From the NCBI GenBank assembly GCA_934316845.1, contig CAKRDZ010000015.1:10290-74289 (forward strand): a stretch of 64,000 nucleotides of DNA. The letters run 5' to 3'. Below are positions 32,830 to 40,665 of the stretch, in pieces; the first letter of the stretch is position 1; the number at the start of each line of letters is the position of its first letter. The stretch is from an uncultured Eubacterium sp. Lineage in GTDB: Bacteria > Bacillota > Clostridia > Lachnospirales > Lachnospiraceae. A program made the translations under genes and the position numbers. The notes beneath the pieces are model-generated. The model did no database searches and was not told the origin of the DNA. It worked only from the letters and a program-made list of their open reading frames with translations.

Positions 32830-32858
32830 TTGCATTCCCTTGTGATTTATGTTATAGT
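32830..32858 (+). promoter_or_regulatory. Sigma-A promoter before rpmJ
   Basis: TTGCAT (32830-32835), 17-bp spacer, TATAGT (32853-32858). The flank AAAAAAGTGCTTGCATTC (beginning in the infA stop) nearly equals the flank of the rpsJ promoter. It starts a second transcript for rpmJ-rpsM-rpsK-rpsD-rpoA-rplQ. Confidence 0.85.
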
Positions 32859-32865
32859 TAGAAAT

Positions 32866-32986
32866 GGATTTTCGTCTGAAGAGGGCTAAGTGCGCTCTGA
32901 CAAGACTTTCCCTAACCCAAGAAAGTCCGGAAAGATGAAGATTTATAGATACAAACATGTCAAAACATGTGAAAGGAGGTTATTAC
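32866..32986 (+). promoter_or_regulatory. Leader upstream of rpmJ
   Basis: About 120 nt without a gene. Visible pairings are GACTTTC/GAAAGTC (about 32902-32926) and ACATGT-CAAA-ACATGT directly before the ribosome site AAAGGAGG, which could modulate access to it. Function unproven. Confidence 0.45.
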
Positions 32987-32987
32987 T

Positions 32988-33101
32988 GTGAAAGTAAGAT
33001 CATCAGTAAAACCAATTTGCGAAAAATGCAAAGTTATCAAAAGAAAGGGTCGTATCAGAGTAATCTGTGAGAACCCAAAACACAAACAAAGACAGGGCTA
33101 A
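32988..33101 (+). CDS. rpmJ: 50S ribosomal protein L36
   Basis: 37 residues beginning MKVRSSVKPICEKCK and ending KHKQRQG, with the zinc ribbon pattern CxxC, C and H. This is the zinc-binding L36 form. GTG start at 32988 after GAAAGGAGGTTATTACT. Too short to appear in most open-frame lists. Confidence 0.96.
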   Translation: MKVRSSVKPICEKCKVIKRKGRIRVICENPKHKQRQG

Positions 33102-33117
33102 TAAATATATCTGAGAG

Positions 33118-33142
33118 ACCTGAAGGTGACTTCGGGTTCTTT
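33118..33142 (+). terminator. Hairpin with T tail after rpmJ
   Basis: ACCTGAAG-GTGA-CTTCGGGT followed by TCTTTT. With the 250 bases before rpsM it may act as an attenuator inside the alpha operon rather than a full stop. Confidence 0.5.
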
Positions 33143-33390
33143 TCGTGCTTATATAATGTCTTGCTTTCTGTGTTACAGCGGACCCCGCAGGAATCGTAGA
33201 TTCCACCGTCATTGCGGGAACTGTGATATCGCAACGAAAAGCACTGCCGATATTTCTCCGGTGCTTCTTTGGAAAAAGAAAAGCGGGTTCTTTGTCAGCA
33301 GAGTTGTTGTGATTTAAAGCGGCTATAGTGGATCGATGAGATTCACGAAACAATTATTTTTCAAAATTTTAATGGAGGTGTAAAGTACAC
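33143..33390 (+). promoter_or_regulatory. Non-coding leader before rpsM
   Basis: Roughly 250 nt with no convincing gene: open frames on either strand lack ribosome sites. The GC content is higher than in the flanking ribosomal genes and short pairings are present, so a structured leader controlling the S13-S11-S4-alpha genes is plausible. I cannot assign it to a known RNA family. Confidence 0.4.
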
Positions 33391-33759
33391 ATGGCTCGTA
33401 TCAGTGGTGTAGATTTACCAAGAGAAAAACGTGTAGAGATAGGTCTTACCTATGTTTATGGTATCGGTCTTGCAAGCTCAAAAAGAATTCTGAGCGAAGC
33501 AAACGTAGACCCGGACATTCGTTGTAAAGATTTGACCGACGACGATGTCGCTAAAATTCGTGACGTTATTGACAAGACTCAGGTTGTTGAGGGTGATCTT
33601 CGTAGAGAAATCGCTTTGAACATCAAGAGATTACAGGAAATTGGATGCTACAGAGGAATCCGTCATAGAAAAGGACTTCCGGTTCGTGGACAGAAGACAA
33701 AGACGAATGCTAGAACTCGTAAAGGTCCAAAACGTACAGTAGCAAATAAGAAGAAATAA
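33391..33759 (+). CDS. rpsM: 30S ribosomal protein S13
   Basis: 122 residues (MARISGVDLPREKRVEIGLTYVYGIG start, GCYRGIRHRKGLPVRGQKTKTNARTRKGPKRT end). It contacts L5 and the P-site tRNA. AATGGAGGTGTAAAGTACAC precedes the ATG. Confidence 0.98.
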   Translation: MARISGVDLPREKRVEIGLTYVYGIGLASSKRILSEANVDPDIRCKDLTDDDVAKIRDVIDKTQVVEGDLRREIALNIKRLQEIGCYRGIRHRKGLPVRGQKTKTNARTRKGPKRTVANKKK

Positions 33760-33776
33760 TATAGGAGGTTTTGTCA

Positions 33777-34172
33777 ATGGCTAAGAAAGTTGCAAAAAAA
33801 GTGACAAAAAAGCGTGTTAAAAAGAATATTGACCGCGGACAAGCACATATTCAGTCATCTTTTAATAATACAATCGTAACACTGACCGACATGCAGGGAA
33901 ATGCAATTTCCTGGGCAAGTGCAGGTGGACTTGGATTCAGAGGATCCAGAAAATCCACACCATATGCAGCACAGATGGCTGCAGAGACAGCAGCAAAAGC
34001 TGCATTGCCTCATGGTTTGAAATCAGTAGAAGTAATGGTTAAGGGACCAGGTTCCGGTAGAGAAGCTGCAATCCGTGCAATTCAGGCTTGCGGAATCGAA
34101 GTGACAAGTATCCAGGACGTAACACCGGTTCCTCACAATGGTTGTAGACCACCAAAACGTAGAAGAGTATAG
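33777..34172 (+). CDS. rpsK: 30S ribosomal protein S11
   Basis: 131 residues (AHIQSSFNNTIVTLTDMQGNAISWASAG, VMVKGPGSGREAAIRAIQ, PHNGCRPPKRRRV end). S11 forms the mRNA exit platform. ATG 33777 follows TAGGAGGTTTTGTCA; an in-frame TTG two codons upstream overlaps the spacing. Confidence 0.98.
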   Translation: MAKKVAKKVTKKRVKKNIDRGQAHIQSSFNNTIVTLTDMQGNAISWASAGGLGFRGSRKSTPYAAQMAAETAAKAALPHGLKSVEVMVKGPGSGREAAIRAIQACGIEVTSIQDVTPVPHNGCRPPKRRRV

Positions 34173-34183
34173 GAGGTATAAAA

Positions 34184-34777
34184 ATGGCTAGAGATATGAC
34201 GCCTGTTCTGAAAAGATGTAGATCTCTTGACCTCGATCCAGTTTATCTTGGAATCGACAAGAAATCAAATAGAAACGCAAGAAGCGGAAGAAAATTAAGC
34301 GAATATGGAATGCAGTTGAAAGAGAAACAGAAAGCGAAATTCATCTATGGTGTACTTGAAAAACCTTTCCGTAACTACTACGCAAAGGCTCAGAAATTGA
34401 AATATGGTACAACCGGTGAAAACCTGATGATTCTCCTTGAGTTGAGACTTGATAACGTTATGTTCCGTCTTGGCTATGGTAGAACAAGAAAAGAAGCACG
34501 TCAGATCGTAGATCATAAGCATGTGCTTGTAAATGGAAAACCAGTTAATATCCCATCTTATCAGTTGAAAGCTGGAGATGTTATTGAAATCAAAGAAAAA
34601 TTTAAGGGAGCACAGAGATACAAAGACATTCTTGAAGTTACAGGATCTCGTATGGTTCCAGCTTGGTTAGAGGCTGACCATGAAAACCTCAAAGGAACTG
34701 TTACACAGATTCCTACAAGAGCCGAGATTGATGTACCTGTCAATGAAGTGCTTATCGTCGAGTTGTACTCCAAGTAA
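34184..34777 (+). CDS. rpsD: 30S ribosomal protein S4
   Basis: 197 residues with an S4 RNA-binding domain (LDNVMFRLGYGRTRKEARQIVDHKHVLVNGKPVNIPSY). The N-terminus has a single Cys, so it is the zinc-free form. S4 starts 30S assembly. In many bacteria S4 represses its own operon; the leader before rpsM is a possible target. AGGAGGTATAAAA precedes the ATG. Confidence 0.97.
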   Translation: MARDMTPVLKRCRSLDLDPVYLGIDKKSNRNARSGRKLSEYGMQLKEKQKAKFIYGVLEKPFRNYYAKAQKLKYGTTGENLMILLELRLDNVMFRLGYGRTRKEARQIVDHKHVLVNGKPVNIPSYQLKAGDVIEIKEKFKGAQRYKDILEVTGSRMVPAWLEADHENLKGTVTQIPTRAEIDVPVNEVLIVELYSK

Positions 34778-34806
34778 TTAAGTAAACCCAAAAGGAGGGT
34801 CCTAGA

Positions 34807-35769
34807 GTGTTTGAATTTGAAAGACCGAGAATTGAAATTGCGGAAATTTCTGAAGATAAGAAATATGGACGTTTTGTAGTAGAACCACTTGAACGAGGAT
34901 ACGGTACAACTTTGGGTAATTCTTTGAGACGAATTATGCTCTCATCGCTGCCAGGTACAGCAGTAAGTCACATTAAAATCGATGGCGTTGTTCATGAGTT
35001 TAGTGCGATCCCTGGTGTCAAAGAAGACGTTACTGAGATTGTAATGAACATTAAGAGTCTTGCAATTAAGAATCACAGCGATAACCTCAATGAGACAAAA
35101 ACGATGTACATTGATGCCAATGGCGAGGGTGTTATCACTGCAGCGGACATCAAATGCGATTCTGATCTTGAGATCATCAACAAAGATCAGGTCATTGCCA
35201 CATTGAACGGTGGAGCAGACAGCAAACTTTACATTGAGATGACGGTTGTAAACGGTCGTGGATATGTAAGTTCTGACAAAAATAAGAAAGAAGAGATGGC
35301 AATCGACGTAATTCCGATTGACTCTATCTTTACTCCGATTGAGCGTGTAAATATCAACATCGAGAACACTCGTGTTGGTCAGATTACAGATTTTGACAAA
35401 TTGACATTGGATGTGTATACCAATGGTACATTGGATCCGGATGAAGCAGTCAGCCTTGCAGCTAAGGTTATGAGTGAACATCTGAATACCTTTATCGATC
35501 TGTCAGAGAAAGCTCGTATGGCAGAAGTAATCGTAGAAAAAGAGGAAGACGATTCTGTGAAAGTTCTTGAACTCAACATTGATGAGTTGGAATTGTCCGT
35601 TCGTTCTTATAACTGTCTGAAGAGAGCAGGAATTAATACGGTGGAGGAACTCACCAATAAGACAGCCGATGACATGATGAAAGTACGTAATCTAGGACGT
35701 AAGTCTTTGGAAGAAGTGCTTGCTAAGTTGAAAGAACTTGGATTGTCATTGCGTGAAAATGTTGATTAA
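34807..35769 (+). CDS. rpoA: RNA polymerase alpha subunit
   Basis: 320 residues. The N-terminal domain (about 1-235) dimerises and assembles the enzyme (PLERGYGTTLGNSLRRIMLSSLPG). A linker leads to the C-terminal domain (SVRSYNCLKRAGINTVEEL ... VRNLGRKSLEEVLAKL), which binds UP elements and activators. GTG start at 34807 behind AAAAGGAGGGTCCTAGA. Confidence 0.98.
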   Translation: MFEFERPRIEIAEISEDKKYGRFVVEPLERGYGTTLGNSLRRIMLSSLPGTAVSHIKIDGVVHEFSAIPGVKEDVTEIVMNIKSLAIKNHSDNLNETKTMYIDANGEGVITAADIKCDSDLEIINKDQVIATLNGGADSKLYIEMTVVNGRGYVSSDKNKKEEMAIDVIPIDSIFTPIERVNINIENTRVGQITDFDKLTLDVYTNGTLDPDEAVSLAAKVMSEHLNTFIDLSEKARMAEVIVEKEEDDSVKVLELNIDELELSVRSYNCLKRAGINTVEELTNKTADDMMKVRNLGRKSLEEVLAKLKELGLSLRENVD

Positions 35770-35808
35770 TCGAACTTTGTTTTATAAATATTCAAGGAGG
35801 ACATGAAA

Positions 35809-36345
35809 ATGGCAGGTTATAGAAAGCTTGGAAGAACATCCAGCCAGAGAAAAGCTTTGCTTCGTAACCAGGTGACAAACCTTCTTTATCATGGAAAAAT
35901 CGTTACCACAGAAGCAAAAGCCAAAGAAATCCGCAGAATTGCTGAGCACATGATCGCGCTTGGCATTCGCGAAAAAGATAACGTTGAGACTGTTACTGTC
36001 AAGGCTAAAGTTGCCCAGAAAGATAAAGATGGTAAGAGAGTAAAGAAAGTAGTAGATGGAAAGAAAGTTACTGTTTTTGATGAAGTAGATAAAGAAATCA
36101 AAAAAGAAGCTCCTTCCAGAATCCATGCTAGACGTCAGATGAACAAAATGCTTTACGGCATCACAGAAGTTCCTACCACAACAGCTGGTAAGAGAAAAGG
36201 AACTAAGACAGTTGATGTAGCAAGCAAAGTATTTGACGAGATCGCTCCAAAGTATGCTGACCGCAAAGGTGGATACACACGTATCATCAAGATCGGACCA
36301 CGTAAGGGCGACGCAGCTATGGAAGTTGTTATTGAATTAGTATAA
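35809..36345 (+). CDS. rplQ: 50S ribosomal protein L17 with a long internal insertion
   Basis: 178 residues, against about 115-125 in most bacteria. The L17 core is split: RKLGRTSSQRKALLRNQ...AKEIRRIAEHMIALG at the start and VASKVFDEIAPKYADRKGGYTRIIK at the end. About 60 extra Lys/Val-rich residues (VKAKVAQKDKDGKRVKKVVDG and following) lie in between. ATG 35809 is chosen by AAGGAGG spacing; ATG 35803 is two bases after the site. Last gene of the alpha operon before a terminator. Confidence 0.95.
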   Translation: MAGYRKLGRTSSQRKALLRNQVTNLLYHGKIVTTEAKAKEIRRIAEHMIALGIREKDNVETVTVKAKVAQKDKDGKRVKKVVDGKKVTVFDEVDKEIKKEAPSRIHARRQMNKMLYGITEVPTTTAGKRKGTKTVDVASKVFDEIAPKYADRKGGYTRIIKIGPRKGDAAMEVVIELV

Positions 36346-36367
36346 GAACACGTTTATGTGTAAAAAG

Positions 36368-36402
36368 AGAGCGATATGGTTTTTTACCGTATCGCTCTTT
36401 TA
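36368..36402 (+). terminator. Rho-independent terminator after rplQ
   Basis: AGAGCGATATGGT pairs with ACCGTATCGCTCT (one wobble), loop of T, tail TTT. The ECF genes follow within 25 bases, so read-through is likely part of their expression. Confidence 0.85.
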
Positions 36403-36424
36403 AAATAATGCAGGAGGTGCCATT

Positions 36425-37273
36425 GTGATATCAATACAGGATGTAGTGTATGAATATATACGCAGGGATGATGAAGAGCAGGTGGTAGGCGTAGAGCTGG
36501 CAGTCGATCATTTATCATTTGAGATAAACAAAGGGGAGTTTATCGCGGTGTTAGGCCACAATGGTTCCGGAAAGTCGACCCTTGCCAAACTGATCAACGC
36601 GATCTTAGTACCGGGAGAGGGCTGTATCGAAGTTGATGGAATCGATACGGGAAAACCGGAAATGGTATGGGAAATCCGCCAGCGAGCCGGCATGGTGTTT
36701 CAAAATCCGGACAATCAGATTGTGCATAATATCGTCGAAGAAGATGTGGGATTTGGTCCGGAAAATCTCGGTGTACCGACAGCTGAAATCTGGGAACGCG
36801 TCAACGATTCGCTGAAAAAAGTAGGGATGTATGAACATCGGAAAGAATCTCCGAACAATCTTTCCGGAGGACAAAAACAGCGTGTGGCGATCGCCGGGGT
36901 ACTGGCGATGAAGCCAAAATGTATTATTTTTGATGAATCGACGGCGATGCTTGATCCGGTCGGAAGGCGGGAGGTGTTGAAAGCGGTTCATGAAATCAAT
37001 AAAAAGGAAAAAATTACCATTTTATGGGTGACACATTATATGGATGAAGTGACCGAGGCGGATCGTGTACTGGTTATGAATCACGGAAAAGCCGCGATGC
37101 AGGGTACACCAAAGCAGGTATTTGCAGAGGCAGAGAAACTGCAGGAATACCATCTTGCCGTGCCGCAGGTTACGGAACTGGCATTGGAACTGAGACGGCA
37201 GGGGATGGATGTTCCGACGGATCTGATCACAGTAGATGAATTTGTAAATTGTCTGGCAGAAAAACTTGCCTGA
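36425..37273 (+). CDS. ecfA1: ECF transporter ATPase EcfA1
   Basis: One of two ATPases of the shared (group II) energy-coupling factor module for vitamin import. 282 residues: Walker A GHNGSGKST, Q-loop VFQNPDNQ, signature LSGGQKQRVAIAG, Walker B IIFDEST, switch His in THYMDE. GTG start after CAGGAGGTGCCATT. It forms an operon with ecfA2, ecfT and truA, the usual Firmicutes order after rplQ. Confidence 0.95.
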   Translation: MISIQDVVYEYIRRDDEEQVVGVELAVDHLSFEINKGEFIAVLGHNGSGKSTLAKLINAILVPGEGCIEVDGIDTGKPEMVWEIRQRAGMVFQNPDNQIVHNIVEEDVGFGPENLGVPTAEIWERVNDSLKKVGMYEHRKESPNNLSGGQKQRVAIAGVLAMKPKCIIFDESTAMLDPVGRREVLKAVHEINKKEKITILWVTHYMDEVTEADRVLVMNHGKAAMQGTPKQVFAEAEKLQEYHLAVPQVTELALELRRQGMDVPTDLITVDEFVNCLAEKLA

Positions 37274-37288
37274 CGAGGGAGGACGAAA

Positions 37289-38143
37289 ATGGCTTTATTG
37301 TTAAATCATGTCGAACACGTATATGGAAAAGGAACCGCATTTGAAAAAGTAGCCCTCTATGACATTAATTTACAGATCAATGAGGGGGAATTTATCGGAT
37401 TGATCGGACATACAGGCTCCGGTAAATCCACATTGATCCAGCATCTGAACGGACTTTTGAAACCGACCGACGGCGGTGTGTATTACAATGGCGAAGACAT
37501 CAATGAAAAAGGATTTTCCAAGAAAAAACTGCGTTCAAAAGTCGGGATCGTCTTCCAATATCCGGAGCAGCAGCTCTTTGAGACGACGGTGCAGGAAGAT
37601 GTAAAATTTGGCCCGAAAAATCTGGGCCTGGATAATCTGGAAATTGATCTGCGCTCGTATGAGGCATTGAAGCAGGTTGGGATCGGCGAAGATCTGCTAG
37701 ATGTCTCTCCCTTTGAATTGTCCGGGGGTCAAAAACGCCGTGTGGCGATCGCCGGAGTACTTGCGATGCAGCCGGAGATCCTTATATTGGATGAACCGAC
37801 CGCAGGACTGGATCCGCAGGGAAAAGACGACATCCTGGATCTGATCGAAAAACTGCACCGCGAACGAAAGATCACGGTGATCGTAGTTTCGCACAGTATG
37901 GAAGATATGGGAAAATATGCCGAGCGTCTGATCGTTATGGACAGCGGCTGTATCGCGTACGATGGAACGCCGGAGGAAGTATTTTCCCACTACAAAGAAC
38001 TGGAAAAAATTGGTATCCTTGCCCCACAGGTGACGTACGTGGTAGAAGGACTGGCAAAAAAAGGGATCCGCCTTCCCCACAATGCCATCAATGTGAAACA
38101 GGCGGCAGATGCTATTCTGACTTACCGAAAAGGGGAGAGATAA
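37289..38143 (+). CDS. ecfA2: ECF transporter ATPase EcfA2
   Basis: Second ATPase of the shared ECF module, 284 residues. Walker A GHTGSGKST, Q-loop VFQYPEQQ, signature LSGGQKRRVAIAG, Walker B ILILDEPTAGLD, switch His in VSHSMED. It pairs with EcfA1 on the EcfT coupling helices. The ecfT ATG follows directly after its TAA. Confidence 0.95.
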   Translation: MALLLNHVEHVYGKGTAFEKVALYDINLQINEGEFIGLIGHTGSGKSTLIQHLNGLLKPTDGGVYYNGEDINEKGFSKKKLRSKVGIVFQYPEQQLFETTVQEDVKFGPKNLGLDNLEIDLRSYEALKQVGIGEDLLDVSPFELSGGQKRRVAIAGVLAMQPEILILDEPTAGLDPQGKDDILDLIEKLHRERKITVIVVSHSMEDMGKYAERLIVMDSGCIAYDGTPEEVFSHYKELEKIGILAPQVTYVVEGLAKKGIRLPHNAINVKQAADAILTYRKGER

Positions 38144-38947
38144 ATGTTACGAGATATTACGATAGGACAATATTATCCGGTAGAATCAAAGATTCACAGA
38201 CTGGATCCCCGCATGAAGATCATAGCGGTGATCTTGTATCTGATCTCCTTATTTTTGTTTCAGAATTTTGCCGGATATGCGGTAGTTACGGTATTCCTTG
38301 GTGTAGTCATTGCGTTCAGCCATGTGCCGCTTGGCTATATTACGAAAGGGTTAAAGCCAATCTTGTTTTTGCTTTTATTTACGGCGTGTTTTCATGTGTT
38401 TTTTACGCAGGCAGGCGATGTGCTGTTTCAGTGGAAATTCATATCGATCACAAGCGGCGGTATCAAGCGGGGCGCGTTTATGGCACTCCGGCTGACCTAT
38501 CTTGTCATCGGTTCGTCGCTCCTAACTTACACAACGACACCAAATAAACTGACGGATGCCATTGAGGCGCTTTTGAAACCGTTGGAAAAGATCAAAGTGC
38601 CGGTGCATGACATCGCGATGATGATGTCGCTTGCGCTGCGTTTTATCCCGATCCTGCTGGAAGAAGCCAACCGTATTATCCGCGCACAGAGCGCCAGAGG
38701 GGCGGATTTTGAAGAGGGCAAACTGATCGAGAGGCTGAAAGGCATGGTTTCGATTCTTGTACCGCTTCTCGTCTCCGCGACGAAACGTGCGTATGATCTA
38801 GCGCTTGCGATGGAGGCAAGGTGCTACCGCGGCGGCGAGGGACGTACGAAAATGAAACCGCCAAAGTACCGGAAGGCAGACGGCCTCGCGATGGGGATCG
38901 TGGTATTGTATATCATTATTCTATTGATTGTAAGACATTTTTGGTAA
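38144..38947 (+). CDS. ecfT: ECF transporter membrane subunit EcfT
   Basis: 267 residues, a multi-span membrane protein with the two cytoplasmic coupling-helix Ala-Arg-Gly motifs: SARGAD at about 186-190 and EARCYRGGEG at about 225-233. These bind the two ATPases. Substrate-binding S proteins for this shared module are encoded elsewhere, except perhaps the one at 54371, which has its own T and A subunits. Confidence 0.95.
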   Translation: MLRDITIGQYYPVESKIHRLDPRMKIIAVILYLISLFLFQNFAGYAVVTVFLGVVIAFSHVPLGYITKGLKPILFLLLFTACFHVFFTQAGDVLFQWKFISITSGGIKRGAFMALRLTYLVIGSSLLTYTTTPNKLTDAIEALLKPLEKIKVPVHDIAMMMSLALRFIPILLEEANRIIRAQSARGADFEEGKLIERLKGMVSILVPLLVSATKRAYDLALAMEARCYRGGEGRTKMKPPKYRKADGLAMGIVVLYIIILLIVRHFW

Positions 38948-38960
38948 AAGGAGTGGAATC

Positions 38961-39713
38961 ATGCGTGTTCGATTAGTGGTAGCATACGATGGAACCAATT
39001 ATCATGGATGGCAGATCCAGAATAACGCCATTTCTGTGGAAGAAGTACTGCAAAATGCACTCCGGGAACTTTTACGCGAGCCCGTAGAGCTGATCGGGGC
39101 GAGCCGGACGGATGCCGGTGTCCATGCGCAGGGAAATGTGGCAGTATTTGACACGAATACCAGGATACCGGCAGAAAAGATTGCAATCGCCGTCAACCAG
39201 CGGCTGCCGGAAGACATCCGCGTGATGAAATCCGAGCAGGTCGAAGAGACCTTTCATCCGCGCTATGCAGTCAGCGAAAAGACGTATGAATATCATATCA
39301 GCAATGTACCGATCCAGCTTCCGACAGAGCGGCTGTATTCGTATTTTGTCTATCTTCCGTTGGATATCGAAAAAATGCAGAAAGCGGCACAGCTTTTTAT
39401 CGGAGAACACGATTTCGCCGGATTCTGCTCGGCAAAAAGTCAGGTGCAGACGACGATGCGGACAATTTATCAGTGTGAGGTCGAAAAAAGAGGACCTCAG
39501 ATCTGTATCCGTGTGACAGGAAGTGGTTTTTTGTACAACATGGTGCGGATCATTGCAGGGACACTCGTAGAAGTGGGACTTGGCAGACGGGACATTTCGA
39601 CGGTGGAACAGGCGATAAGCAAGGCGGACCGGGCACTTGCGGGACCGACAGCGCCACCGGAGGGACTGACGTTAATAAAAATTGACTATAAAGGAGATAC
39701 CTATGAAATTTAA
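38961..39713 (+). CDS. truA: tRNA pseudouridine(38-40) synthase
   Basis: It isomerises uridines 38-40 in tRNA anticodon arms. 250 residues: VVAYDGTNYHGWQ start, catalytic Asp in GASRTDAGVHA, and FCSAKS / GSGFLYNMVRIIAGTLVEVG blocks. AAAAGGAGTGGAATC precedes the ATG. Its last 11 bases overlap the hydrolase gene. Confidence 0.97.
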   Translation: MRVRLVVAYDGTNYHGWQIQNNAISVEEVLQNALRELLREPVELIGASRTDAGVHAQGNVAVFDTNTRIPAEKIAIAVNQRLPEDIRVMKSEQVEETFHPRYAVSEKTYEYHISNVPIQLPTERLYSYFVYLPLDIEKMQKAAQLFIGEHDFAGFCSAKSQVQTTMRTIYQCEVEKRGPQICIRVTGSGFLYNMVRIIAGTLVEVGLGRRDISTVEQAISKADRALAGPTAPPEGLTLIKIDYKGDTYEI

Positions 39714-40539
39714 TAAAAACAATGCTTACACAGACTATGATTATGAAACCGCTGCAGAAATGCCGGATGCACTTCCGCTGAATATCATCAGCGGGGGATG
39801 TCATCTGTACGGCTATCTTTTGAAACCCGGCGCGCAGTACGAAGGGCCGCACCCGGCAGTCGTAATGTTCCACGGTTTTCCGGGATATACGACCAACAAC
39901 GATCTGGAATACGCCTTGATGCGGATGGGCTGTGTGGTGATTCATGTAAACCATCGCGGCGCCTGGGGAAGCGAGGGAAATTATCTCTTTTCCAATCTGG
40001 TGGACGACGCTGTCGCTATCACCAAATGGGCGCACAACCCGGCGACAACGGATCAGTACAACATTGATCCGGATGCGATCTTCCTCGTCGGACACAGCAT
40101 GGGAGGCATGACGGTGCTAAATGCCGCCGGCAAACTGGAATTTATCCGCGGCGTCGCTGCGATCGCGCCATACGATCTGCGCGCCGCCTTTCAAAATGGC
40201 CTCGAAAAGGAATTGTTTATCATGATCGAGGGCGAGGGGCAGTGCCTGAAAATGACGTCAGCGAGCGAAGTCTACGAAAATGCGCACTACCAGAGCGAAG
40301 AATATGCCGTCATCAACACTTATGATCATTTGAAAGACCAGAATGTGCTTTTTGTGGCAGCGGAAAAAGATACGGTAGCACCGCCGGATATTATGATCCG
40401 GCCACTTTATAACCGACTGACAGATCAGCCGGGAAATGGAAAATATTGGTATAAAGGTCTGCGGACAAATCATGGTCTGTGCGGACAGCGTACTGTCCTT
40501 TCCGGAGTCCTTGGCAGCTGGATTGAGAAATCTCTGTAA
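39703..40539 (+). CDS. Alpha/beta-hydrolase family protein
   Basis: 278 residues, cytoplasmic (no signal peptide). The oxyanion region VVMFHGFPGY and nucleophile elbow GHSMGG define a serine hydrolase; a late Asp (EKDTVAP) and His (RTNHGLCG) complete a likely triad. Resembles prolyl-oligopeptidase/dienelactone-hydrolase type esterases; substrate unknown. The ATG at 39703 follows AAAGGAGATACCT and overlaps truA, so it is co-translated with it. Usually rplM follows truA directly, so this gene and the next look like lineage-specific additions. Confidence 0.85.
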   Translation: MKFNKNNAYTDYDYETAAEMPDALPLNIISGGCHLYGYLLKPGAQYEGPHPAVVMFHGFPGYTTNNDLEYALMRMGCVVIHVNHRGAWGSEGNYLFSNLVDDAVAITKWAHNPATTDQYNIDPDAIFLVGHSMGGMTVLNAAGKLEFIRGVAAIAPYDLRAAFQNGLEKELFIMIEGEGQCLKMTSASEVYENAHYQSEEYAVINTYDHLKDQNVLFVAAEKDTVAPPDIMIRPLYNRLTDQPGNGKYWYKGLRTNHGLCGQRTVLSGVLGSWIEKSL

Positions 40540-40576
40540 AAACGAGGTAAAGTTTCATTTTCGAAACAAGATTCAG

Positions 40577-40606
40577 TTGACAAAGTATGATATAAGGAAG
40601 TATTAT
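40577..40606 (+). promoter_or_regulatory. Putative promoter of the fibronectin-III protein gene
   Basis: TTGACA (40577-40582), 18-bp spacer, TATTAT (40601-40606), 60 bp before the 40666 start. Confidence 0.6.
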
Positions 40607-40665
40607 AAAACTATATTGTATCGTACTAAAAGAGGGCGATCAAAAAGAGAAAGGAGTATAGTTTG

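Noticed and set aside
33126..33317. 63-codon frame with several Cys between rpmJ and rpsM
   Set aside because: No ribosome site, no recognisable fold, and it overlaps hairpin sequence; treated as leader RNA.
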